The notes beneath the pieces are model-generated. The model did not search any database and was not told the origin of the DNA. It saw only the letters and a list, made by a program, of their open reading frames with translations. Position numbers and translations under genes: made by a program. Shown here one piece after another: positions 19,231-31,100 of a stretch of DNA of 64,000 bases; positions within the stretch are counted from its first letter, which is position 1, and each line of letters begins with the position of its first letter. The stretch is from Strigamia acuminata (lineage: Eukaryota; Arthropoda; Chilopoda; Geophilomorpha; Linotaeniidae): NCBI GenBank assembly GCA_949358305.1, contig OX442321.1:10255605-10319604 (forward strand). Reading direction: 5' to 3'.

Positions 19231-22187
19231 ATGACCAAGAGGAAACTGGATGGGATTCTAATGAATGAACATGCAGTTCCACTCCCGATTCAGACGTTTC
19301 TCTGGAGACAGACGAGGTATTTTTTTTCACTACTTCTTTGAGCTCTAATTCAATTTTTAGGAAAATAAATTTAAAAAAATAAATTTCCCAAATGGGTTTT
19401 ATATTTTATTTATTTACACCTACCGTAGTAGATAAGTCACACATGTTAAAAATGCGTGAAATTGATTAATTAATGATAATTTCATGCATTAATTCAAATT
19501 TTTTTCGTAAAATACGTTAAAAATTGATTCTAATTTGGTTAAATCATGATACATATAATATTTTTTGTAATTAATGACAAGCCGTATATCATATTATAAT
19601 TAATTAAAACCAAATGAGGAAGTTGAAAGGTGCTAAAGTTTTGCTTTTATTTTTTAATGGCAAAGCAACCTGTTACTTTTCGTGTCTGGATACAGTCCAA
19701 GCAGCTTAATAGAGCACTCAAAAGTTAAAAACAAATCGTGACAATAACTACCAGAAAAGAACATTTTATAATTTTCGTCAAATATTTCTATTTCCAGCCC
19801 TTTTATTCGACCCAAATTAGGAAAATTACACGAAGCATCATGCGTGGTGAGTTCCATTTTCACTAAATACACTTGTTGTATTCTCATTAATATAATTCGA
19901 GCACTTAACGTAATCATAGAACTGCGCAGAATCGAATTTTTTTTTTCCAAACTATAATCACCACAAAAGCGTTGTTTACTTAATGTCCAGCCTCTGCCGC
20001 TTCAAACTTGCTGCTGTTTACACGAGTCCAGTTTGAACAGCTGAGTACAACACTGCACTGTGCCAAAACGCCATGCAGCAAAGCAAACTTATCTTTTATA
20101 TCACATTATAATGATTTCACATTAAAGGAAAGAAGAAGATAAAATAGTGGGTTGTTTGTGTTATAAACTGGACAGAGTGACGAGAACTTTGGCTTGGTTT
20201 GGCCCCGCGCCAAATAAAACGAAAAAATCCCTCCTCCGATTTATTTTCTTCTTTTTTTGCCATTTTGCTCTTCCCAACACCGAGTGAGATGAGCTCACCT
20301 TTATTCAGTTCCGGCAATAAATCTTTCTCTCTTTAATAAAATTGCAGGATGGTTGACTTAATCAGTCGGACGCCTTTTTTACGACGTTATTTCATAGCGT
20401 GAGTCAATTAAATAGAATTAAATAGTGGATGAGAGAGAAATTGAAAAAGGCACGCGAATTGATGGGCGTGAAAAGCGCAAATAATAATGGCGATTCTCAG
20501 CGGCCATTCCGCCATTAGGCTAAGTTTGTTTACGTGGTTAAGTTCGGTATTAAAGTGGAGTGTAAATAAAGATAGAAAGTAAAAGGACTAAAGGGAGAGG
20601 CGTGCCTCCAAAATTCATCTAATCTTTCATCAAACAAGTTGAATTAATATGAGTGAAAGGGGATTTTCGAGTTTACACAAAACAGCGTATTTATTTTCCT
20701 CTCCCCGTCTGATGTTGAGTCGCGGTTTCCTAGCAACCACATCTTTGAGATTGGGTTACTGCATTGGGTTAATCCATTCTGGGAGTAGCGTATCGGCTAG
20801 GGGAAGGACTACGCTGTCAACTCGAAATATTTTAGATTTTATTTACCGTTGGAAAAATTGTTTTAATTCTTGGGTGGATTTCTGTTTTATAATTAGGCAG
20901 ATGTTATGAAAATGTCATCAAGTGGGATGTACATATATTTTTGTACGGTTTGAAATTTAAAATAAGTTTTAAGTTTTAGGTTTTAAGCAAATTTAGGCCA
21001 ATTCTTGGAAGTTTATTTTCAACCATTTTACAACCCACCACTTAAGTTTATCGTTTATCAAATGGCAGCTTTTCTGCAGAGTCTGGCGTTTTTTTTAACG
21101 CAGGAAATCGTGTTGAAACAGTTGAAAGATTCCAAAAACAGTCGAGAATCTTGAAATTTATTGTCATTAAAAATTCCCCCTCCCTTCGAAAGAAAAGGAA
21201 ACGTCGAAGAAAAGGAATTAAATGGCAAAGCTCCATGGAATGTTTGAAATAAAACGCATTTTTCATTATTTTTCATAGATTCTTTACTATATATTTACTA
21301 ATATGTATCAATAATTGGTTTATTTAAAAAAAAATACATTTATGCCTTTTGTATTTTTTCCCCGTCCCCAATCAGTTCTGTCAACAGGCCCCTGGTCACC
21401 ATGTAAGTTAAATCTTGCTTAATGCTTGTTTACTAAAATTCAACCAAAATTTTCCTTTATAAGTTATATAAATATATTATATGATTCCATTTCATTTGAT
21501 TTTGATGAATGTGTGCCATTTTTTTTTAATTCAACTAAAACATCTGTTTTGACTTGTCATTTTCACGCATCTTTATTTATATTTTTCCCCTTAAAATCAA
21601 GCGTGACAAGTTCAATTTGCTGACGTCTGAATCAGCAACTGATGAATGTTTTTCTTTTTTTTTCCATTTTTTTTTTTTTTTTTTTGGTTTTAGAGAATGT
21701 GGGGTTTATAATTTTGATTTATTTTAAAGGTTATGATTCTCTTGACATGTGCATGGATTTATCGGGCATGAGATTTATTTGTTGAATCAATTTTTAATTT
21801 AAATAGATTTATTTTTAAGGAAGTTAATTTTTTTTTTTTATCTTATTGCGAATGCTATTTTAATATAAAATATAATGGCAGGTTGCATATCCAGTTTTCT
21901 AATTAAAACATTCTTTTTGTTATTTCAATTAAAATACCGCTGTAGGAGATGAAAGAAGCATGCAAGGTAAAGAATTTTACGAAATTTTGTCTAATATAAA
22001 TCGATTCACGCGTTTGAAATTAAATATTTTTATTGTGCCAGTCGTTCGAGAAAGTCCTCGTCCAGAATATACAATTTGGCTTGTCTCCTAGTCTTACTGA
22101 AGCCATTAGGAGTGTGTCTCGATGGCGATTAATCGAAGCAGCTCTCCCTCATGTCATGCACTGCTGCGCATCGATGCTTTATAACAG
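19231..22187 (+). other. unc80: UNC80 exons 1-5, including two 5' microexons
   Basis: Exons: 1 19231-19316; 2 19798-19846; 3 21376-21402 (27 nt, FCQQAPGHH); 4 21946-21966 (21 nt, EMKEACK); 5 22042-22187. Exons 3 and 4 are in phase 0 at both ends, so either or both can be skipped without a frameshift. Human UNC80, as I recall it, passes directly from the exon 2 equivalent (EASCV) to the exon 5 equivalent (SFE), so these two look like arthropod cassettes. They sit between unusually long introns (1529 and 543 nt). Confidence 0.85.
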
Positions 22188-25100
22188 GTTTTTTTTTTAT
22201 TATATAATTTTAAAAATGTCACGTTGTATTGATTTTTCGATTTTATTTTACAGACGAGACAATATCGGAAGGCTAGGAAGTGGAGAGACAAAATTACTCT
22301 ATACATTGCATTGGATTCTTTTGGATGCTGCTGAAGAATGTTGTGATTCCGACCCTAGTGGCAAAAAGTGTGAAAAACTCGAAAACGCACTTCGTTATTT
22401 GTTTTCATTGACAACAATAGAAGTAAGCAAATTTCAATGTGAATAAACGATCACACGTACCCTAACTAACTGTAAACATGTTGTTTTTGACAGGTGTTCG
22501 TTTACCTTTTTGCGCCATTATGCTTTTACCTGAAGGAGTCCGACTTTCAGAGTTTTCGACTCGAAAACGGTCTCAAAATATGGCAAGCCATGTGGGAATA
22601 CCGGCATCCACCAGTTCCATGTTTTACAGCACAAGTGAAACCTGTTCGAACGATTCTTCACGGCGTTCGTTTAAAAAAAACCGATGCACAATTTGGAGAT
22701 GTATTTCTTGGCGGAAGTAAGCAATATTTAACACATTAGGATTTATATTAATCTATCTGATCAGCAAAAAAATTGACGATAGGTGGAAAACTCGTTACCG
22801 AAGATACTTCGTCGTTAGGATTTTTGTGTTTGGAAAGTCCATTGGGTGAAGTTCCTTCAATGGAACGGCCACCGGGGTCCAGCAAACAAGTATGAGTTCG
22901 ATACGCAATAAGCCTAATGTCATTTTGAGCACAATTTGAAATCTCTTAGGCAGACGATGTGTTCAAAAACGACAGCGGACTGCGTCCCGAAGAGACTCAG
23001 GTACTCGCCTCACATGGAAAAAAAATACTCCGTATGTTTTTACTTAAGTTGTTTATTAATTGCTCGCAGTCCGGTGTTGCTTTTACATTCGATTTGCTGT
23101 GTGATCAAACACCTGATGTTGCTGAGCCATCCAAGTCGGAAATACGAAAAGGAAAATATGAACGAACTTCTTCAGGTCACTCTGGAGAATTATGTAAAAT
23201 GTCTTCGTCAGATACGTCTACTTCAGCTCACATCGAAGTGGTGTGCGAAGTGTGCCACGCGGTTTTATACAACAAACAGGTGAGAACAGGCCCTGATCCG
23301 TATTCGAATTAAATTCACATTTGTTCGCGCCGATTTCAGGGTGAACTGTCTGGATCATGTAAATGTGGAAAAAGTCAAATTGATTCCGAACAACAACGGC
23401 GGCCCTCCTTTACATCGAAGAAATGCTCTTCTCCTGTGGATAAAGAGTTTATTCAGAATAAACTGGACACATCGTTACTGGTGCACGGCACCACCACGAA
23501 AATCGATGTTTCATTAGCTACTTACTTAGACATTGCAGTCTTGCGGTGTTTATTTATTTCACAGTGGCTGGAAGAAGGAATCTTCTGGGGGTTGCAATTC
23601 CTTCTTCATAGGTAAGGAATAAGGACTAAGGACTAAGGAGGGTCTGAAAAATTTAAAATCGGTTACCAAATTTTGTTTGCGTAGGTTGCAGGAGATATAC
23701 GACGAAACATCTACGGAGGAGCAACCCCGTCGCCGTAGTAATTCATTACCCATTCCGAAAATTGAAGTGTCTCTCTGTCAAAGCCCTGACAAGAAACCAG
23801 AGTTACCTCAGAGTCCCAAAGAACCACCCCCAACACCGACCACTTCGTCGTTCGTCGATTCTCCTTTTTTACCACGAGCGGTGTTGAGTGAGGTTCATCA
23901 TCGACGACCCAGCGAGAAGTCCAAATTAAAGAAGATGAAAATGGCTGATTTGAAGGCGTTTGTCGATTCCAAATTACGGTCCCGATCTGAGAAGCAATTG
24001 GAAACCCTCGGTAAATGTGTACATAAAAAAACCTCTTTCCAACATTTTTAAAAAAAAAAAAAAGATGAAATAAGCTATATAAGTATTAACGAAAAAAAAA
24101 TCAAGAGTTAAAAATAATAATTACCATTAAAAGAAGCTATAAAAATGGTTTTTTGTGTTTTGTTTTTCGTTTTATTTGTTTATTTATTTATTTGTTTTGT
24201 TTATTTGTTTTGTTTTGTCGGTAGAAATGCATATTAGTTTGAATTTTTCAGTTGTCACTACGAATAACTCTTGATTAAGCCTTGTTGCGGTGCATTTTTT
24301 AGTTCTGGTCATCATAGTTGAAATTGCAACACACAACTTTGAAAGTGTTGTAAATGCATTTTCGTTATTCATGCATGTTTTGTGTATCAAATGATTGCTC
24401 GCTTTGATACTTGTGTCTCTGTATTTAAGTGATATCCTAATGGCCACTTGTTTTGCGTTGTATCCTCATACAGAACCTTTGCTCTTCAAAGTGCCGGGGC
24501 TAGAACTTTCTCTCTTCTGGGGATTACCTAGGGCAGGAAGTAGGTCATCGATATACTATATATCCCTTTTACTCTATTTTAATTCCATTTTACAATAGCA
24601 CATATAAGTTACGATTAAGAAAATACTGTAGATATCATTGCATTATACACAAAGTGCTTGGAAATAACGAAACAAATATAAATTCTAAACAAGTTTGCCT
24701 CGCATGTTAAATATTAGAACCCATTTAGTTATTTAGTATAGAAAAATGCGATTAGCGCTTAATTATTCTGGTAAACGATAAAAGAAAATAAAAGAAAATA
24801 AAGAGAAACAAAATAAAATAAAATGAAATAAGATAAAATGAAATTTGAGCTAGACATTTTTCGAGTATTTTTCCTCACTTTTTCCAATTAACTCTTCATG
24901 TAACTCTTAGCAACATCAGCTTTTCTTATTTCTAGGCCCCACAGGAACACCTGAGTCAGGTACTGTATAGTAACTCACTTAACACATTTATTTCATCTCA
25001 TCCACTTTGATTTTCTAGCTTAGTCTTTGGTTACAATTGATTTTTTATTTAAATAAAATAAAAATGTAGTACTGTATTTGGGTGTGATTTATTTTTCCTT

Positions 25101-28100
25101 TCGTACTTATGATTTGGTTCTAGATAATCATTTTTTTCTCAGAACGGTGGTTGTTTTTCAATTTGTATTTTGTGTGTATAGCAAGCATGGTATACATATA
25201 TACATATATATATATTCATGGTTGATAAATCGTACTTTTGTGATTTGCACGTCATGAGCTTTCATTTCAATTCTTCTCATTTATTATTTTGGCTAAATAT
25301 TTATCGCTGTCTTACTTTTTTTTCGTACAGCATTATCACCCTCTCCTTCTCTCAAAGGTATTCTTTTTATCAAATATTTATTAATACAAAAAAATGGAAT
25401 AATTCTTTTTGTTTCTCTACAGGTCTTTCACCAGGACCATCAATGTCAGGTACTCTTGAGAAGAGGGATGTAGAAAACTAACTAATTAAAAAAATAAATA
25501 AATAAGGGATTATATGCACATTTTTGTATTTCATTCTTAGCTTTGACTGGAGTGAATGTTTATCCCTCAGGTAGTCTAAATGTTTGACACTTAAAACCCA
25601 AATGAAAATGTTTTCAAATTATATGTTAATCTAGAAACGTCAGAACTAAAAGAAGAGAACATTACTTCATCAGAAGATCAAGAAATTGCGGTGTACGGTG
25701 ATGATGGAGTCAAAGAAGGAAGTGAGCAGCAACCTCCACGACCCCGATCAGCTCTTGCCCATTTTCCTGAGTCCGATTTCGTGGATAGATTACAATCTGG
25801 TAGCGAAATGGTTCGTGGAAAAAGCATGCCCAGTTTGAGGTGAGACATTTAATACTTACGTTAAGTTTAGTCGATCGAGTAAAGTTTTTGATCATGGAGT
25901 GAATTGTTTGCGCAGATTTATTGACGAGAATGTGGAAGTAGTGGTTTCTCCTGAGCGACACAAGCGAGCTAGTAAAAGTGTTCGTGAAAAGGCATCTACG
26001 TCTCGTCTCAAACCCATTTCAAATCCCATAATCACTGTTACGGAACACACGCCCACTCCTTCACCAGATCTATTCCAAAAACAAGAACAAAACGAAACGC
26101 ACCACGACGATGTTTTTGTTGGGGCTAAACCTGGTATTATGCATCGATCACAGACAGATTCGAATATCAAATACACGACGGACGAAATCGAAGAATCAGC
26201 TGGTTCTACTAATTATATTACAATGGAAGGAAGAATTGACAACTTTGTTGTTTTAAAGGTCAATTTTTTTTATTCTTTACCACTAAATTAGTGTTATTAA
26301 TTAGTGATTTTTCTTTCAGGCTGTGCATTCTGTTACATTGAGAGATAATGTGTGCACTTTAAGGGTGTGTGAAGTTATTCTGAATTTACTGGACATTCTT
26401 TTGGATTTCGGTCTTTTAAACCAACCAAATCGTGACGATGAATATTCTGACTTCGAGTCCACAAAACTTGACAAAATAGATGATCCGAAGAAGGATGAAT
26501 TAAGCTTACACAATATGTTTATGAACAGCATTATCAAGTAAATTTTGCGTTTAAAATAAAAATGTATTTCCAATTTAATTTTTTTTTAAAAATTGTTTAG
26601 GGTCTACATTCATTTAGGCTGCCCACACGGTTGTGGGGACAGTCATCGCGGCCCACCAGCAGATTTTTTACGATCGCAAGCTCAGAACACTTTAAACCGT
26701 TTATTTAAAATAGATGAATCGCAGTTTCGTCGCTTTTTAAGAGAAATGGTAACTCGTAGGCCTCTGAGTGATATAATGGATTTTTTTCACTCATTCGTTG
26801 GTTTTTGTGTCGATCCCGTGTCACTTTTGTCCCCGATCGGACTCGGTACGAACATAACAGAAAGAAATAATCACCAAGGCTCAAACCTTGGAATTTTACA
26901 CATTTTTCATTTAAAATCACTTTAGGACACAAAAAACCTGGCACTAGAGTTCCAGAAACGTCCTCTCAAGGCAGCTACGCAACAAACTTTGGTGCCGGTC
27001 CTGGGGGAATTGGAGCGAAAGGTATTGAAGGCCAAGTAATGGCTTGTATTTTCAAGTCACTCATCAACAGAATGGTGAAGGGATTAAAGGAATTGCGAAG
27101 CCCTGAAAATATGGTAATGATGCGATCACAATTATTCTGTACATAAAATATCTGTTGTTGTTTTTTCACACAGGGTTTGTATTGTGATATTAGACAACTT
27201 TTGTCTTACATCAAGGAGACACACGGCAGTATATTCCGTCGTGTCGCTCTTAGCGGGATGTTGGACTGCGTAGAGCGTCCAAACAAGAAGGGAAAACAAA
27301 TGAAAGCTTCTAAAATAGCAAAAATCTATCGAAAGAACCAATCAATCGAATTTGAAAATCATCGGGATTCGCCTTATTCGCCTACCATGTTTATTGTCGA
27401 CGAGGTTGGTGGAGATAAATCGTTGGGAAGGAAATCGCTGTTTAAAAAGAAAGGAAATATGAGGAAAGCATCTAGTTCGCAAGTAAAAAAATGAAAAAAT
27501 AGAAATAAATGTGTGATAATTGTTGTTTATTTTTAATTTAATTTTATTTGTGTTATTGCAGTCGACTTCACTGCAAAGCATCTACGACGAACGGGAAGAT
27601 GTTTGCCCAAGTCCAGCACCAAGTCAAAGTACAGGAGTGAGTTTATTTCGTCAGCAACGAACTCCTCGCTTGAGCCTTTCGGAGGAGGAAAATGTGTCCA
27701 GTTTGAGCACCCCGACTGGTCTTCGTCATAAGACCAGCAGATTTCAAATTGGTTGGTGAAAGGAAAGAGAAAGAAAGGATGAAATTTGGTTTGTAATGTG
27801 CTGGCTTGTTTTAGTTAGTTGGTTGAAAGGAGAACGAACGAAACAGGAATCGTCTCACGACGAGGACAGCGGGGATTCGCCCAGTCACGACGGAACTGAA
27901 AAGTTGACCCGCCGTGCTAGTCAGTTGCTCCGATCACAGAAATTTCATCCCAAAGGCCCCAGTGGAGGGCATATGGGATTGACATTTATGCGAGCACGAA
28001 AACGCATGGAAGATCAGCTTTACAAGTTTGGATTTGGCAGGAATAAAAATAAACATGGCAGTTTCGATGAGCCGCTTGCAGATTTGAGTCGGCGCAATTC

Positions 28101-31100
28101 GTTTGATTATGATTTGGCCAGCAAAGAGGCCGAAATGGTTGTTATTAGAGAGAGAAAAATTGTCAATATCGATTCCGTGCGCAACGGAATGATGCGTTTT
28201 TCCTTCTTAATGGAATCCTGTCAACCAGGATCTATCCCCGATGCACCATTAATAGCTGCAACTTTAGATTTGGTAACATAATATCAATACGCAAATAATG
28301 AATGTACAATTATTGTAATGATTATAATTACAAATTAGGAAGCACCAGTTATTGCCAGAGCTGCTCTTCTGCTTGAATGTGCTTATTTTGTCCACCGATG
28401 CAATCGAGGCCAGTGGCCTTCGTGGATGAAATTAAATTTACCCATGTTCCGTCTTTCGGGTCCACTTTCTAACAGAGGAACGCCTTCTGGACTTAGGCGT
28501 ACACACATCTTACAAAGATCTGCTGGTCGCATGTTTTACCAATGGGCTGAGGTTTGGAATTTGAAATATTTCAGTGGAATTCAATGGAATTCAATGGATT
28601 TTATTGATGGTGTATTTTACTCAGGCTCTTGGAGTTCGTTTGGAAGAGTTGTTGAACGCGGAAAATGTTCAAATCAACGATGTTTTGTCACCCATAACCG
28701 ACGAATCGAAAAAGAGGCAATTACGTCAACAAGATGACGACGAAGATTTTCTGGACGAAGCGAGTGTAAACTCCAGTTGTCCATTTGCCCTCAAGATGGT
28801 AGCTGTTCAAGTACTCTTGGAAATTACTGCATTTTTAAGAGAAACGCATCAACATCTGCCGAAATCCAATCGTCTTTCCCATCGTGAACGTCCCACGTTG
28901 GAGCGTACAGGCCCCATTCCGCCGGTATCGAGCAATCGTCGTTGGAGCATGGGTTTAGGCAGCATGTGGTTTTCGCAGACGTCGGCGCAAAGTCTTGTCT
29001 CTATCTCAGATCAGGGACATCCAAGTACAATGTTTAATTAACTTTAATTAACTCGTGGTATTTAATATTTTTGCCAATTTGTTTTCGCAGCTGGAGTTCA
29101 AAGTGAACGAAAAATTAGTTTCGTGCTGCACGAAGCCGACGCCGAATCATGTAACAGCAGCAACACCACGATTCCAGAGGAGACACCGACAGAAGAGAAA
29201 AAGGTTCGAAAAGTTGCTCAAGGAAGAGCCCATTTGCTACGACGCGGAACAGGTGGCGCTCCAGCAATGACATCTACGCACAATGCTAGCTTTAAAAGAC
29301 GCAGTTTCAAATTGAGGAAAGGTGGCAAAACTAAAGAAAAACTTGACGAAGAAGACCGTAAGAAAAATTCAATTACTTTGATGTGTTCATTTGATGCAGT
29401 GTGTTTGATTTTATGTTTTTTTTCCGTCGTTTGCAGCAGTGTTTAGGCGATCTGATAGTATCAAATCAAAACGCAAAGTCAGTGCTATTTCGGATCGTTC
29501 CGATACTAGCGAACACGCCGATGCGAGCGGCGAAGAATCGCCTGGGATTTTGAGTGACGAGCAGGCACCCGAAAGTCCGAACGAAGTCACTGCTGAGAGC
29601 GATGATTCTACCTTGTCTCGAAGCATGCCCTGGTTAAAGGTGGTCGTTCAGATTACCAATTCGTTTAATTATGTGTGCAAACACCAACAGTTTTGTCATC
29701 CGAACTGTTACCGAAGACAAATGCGCGCTTGTTCACGTCTTATCAAAGCTGTTCGCAAAGTAAATTTTATTTAATTACGGAGTATTATTTTAAAAAAAAG
29801 ATTCCATGTAATTATTGGGTTTTCCACGTAGGTTTATGGTGATGATTTCGGTTATTTAAAGCACCAAGATGAAATTAAAGAGAAAATAGTGGGGAAAATT
29901 GATAAAAAAGAGAAGAAAATGGCAAGAAAAGTGAGTTGTTTTATTCCTTAGTTGAAACGATTCAAAAAACACGTTGTGTTTGTATTTTGTAGCCATCTAA
30001 TCACGCTATGATGGGTTCTCCAGTCAAAAGGAAAGAAAGTTTTGGTAAAAACATGGATAAAATTGATAGGAACGTGGATTCTAGTTTGTTGGGTGCAATT
30101 CGGTCTCGACCTGGAAGTCTCACACACTTAGCCAAAGATTCAATGGGTAGGCTTTCCAACAACACACGTCTGGTCTTGTTTACGCTTAGTTTACAGTACT
30201 GTATCTCTCTCTCTCGCCATTTATTAGAACAACATCAATACGACGTCGATAAAACCGAAAACAAAAAGAATAAACTCAAACCAGACGAACCAGCTCCAAT
30301 TCTCAAATATCTGAAAAAACAGGTTCCGTATCGTTCAAAAAAAAAGTGAATATCTGAAGTTAATAAATAAAGAAAAATTAAAAAAAATTTAATTAAAAAA
30401 AGTTATTAAGACTTCAGATGGGTTTGTGAATTTTGACCCACCCTGTACAATAAATATAACATTTTTATTTTTATAGGTGCAGAATTTGTTTCACAGCCCT
30501 TTCTCGCTTCTCATCAAGGGAGCAGTTGTGCTGCAAGAAGACGTATTGGTTAATATATTGCCCGTAGCTTGGGAATTACTTTTAGAAACGGATCAGCAAT
30601 TAGCAGGCTGTGCAGGTATTTCGAAAAAAGCAGATGACGAGAGTTGCGCACAATATTTGTTCTTTTTTCTTCAGCCGTAGTGTTTATCCTGGCTTCCGTA
30701 AAGGCGTCTGATCAAGCTAAAGATTTAATGCGAAGAGAATTACAACACGATGATGTGGTGCAACGAATTAACGCTCTATTGAGGTATTAACAAAGTGATA
30801 AAGTTGGCAGTGGGCCCTAACTATTTCTTCCTCTTTCAGATTTCAATGTCTCTGGCGTTTTCGTTACCAATCATGGCCTCGAATGGAAGATAACGCTCAT
30901 ATTAATTTCAAAGTTCCTCCACCGGGCATTGATTTTACATTACCTTCTCCTAAAATCGGGCTAGATTCATTAGCACCAGTTGATCCTTCTTGGATGCCGC
31001 ATTTTAAGACTAAAGTTGAAGAAGTTACTCTTAATCAAGATCAAACGGTGATCAATCCTATTTTGTATTACTTTATTCCACAATTTCATCTTTTATTATT

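Noticed and set aside
18926-19330. 134-codon minus-strand frame upstream of cyclin C
   Set aside because: It crosses the UNC80 first exon and the shared promoter interval, has no recognisable content, and cyclin C has a good start at 18926.
19654-19950. 98-codon minus-strand frame
   Set aside because: It is the shadow of UNC80 exon 2 (19798-19846), which has correct phase and family sequence on the plus strand.
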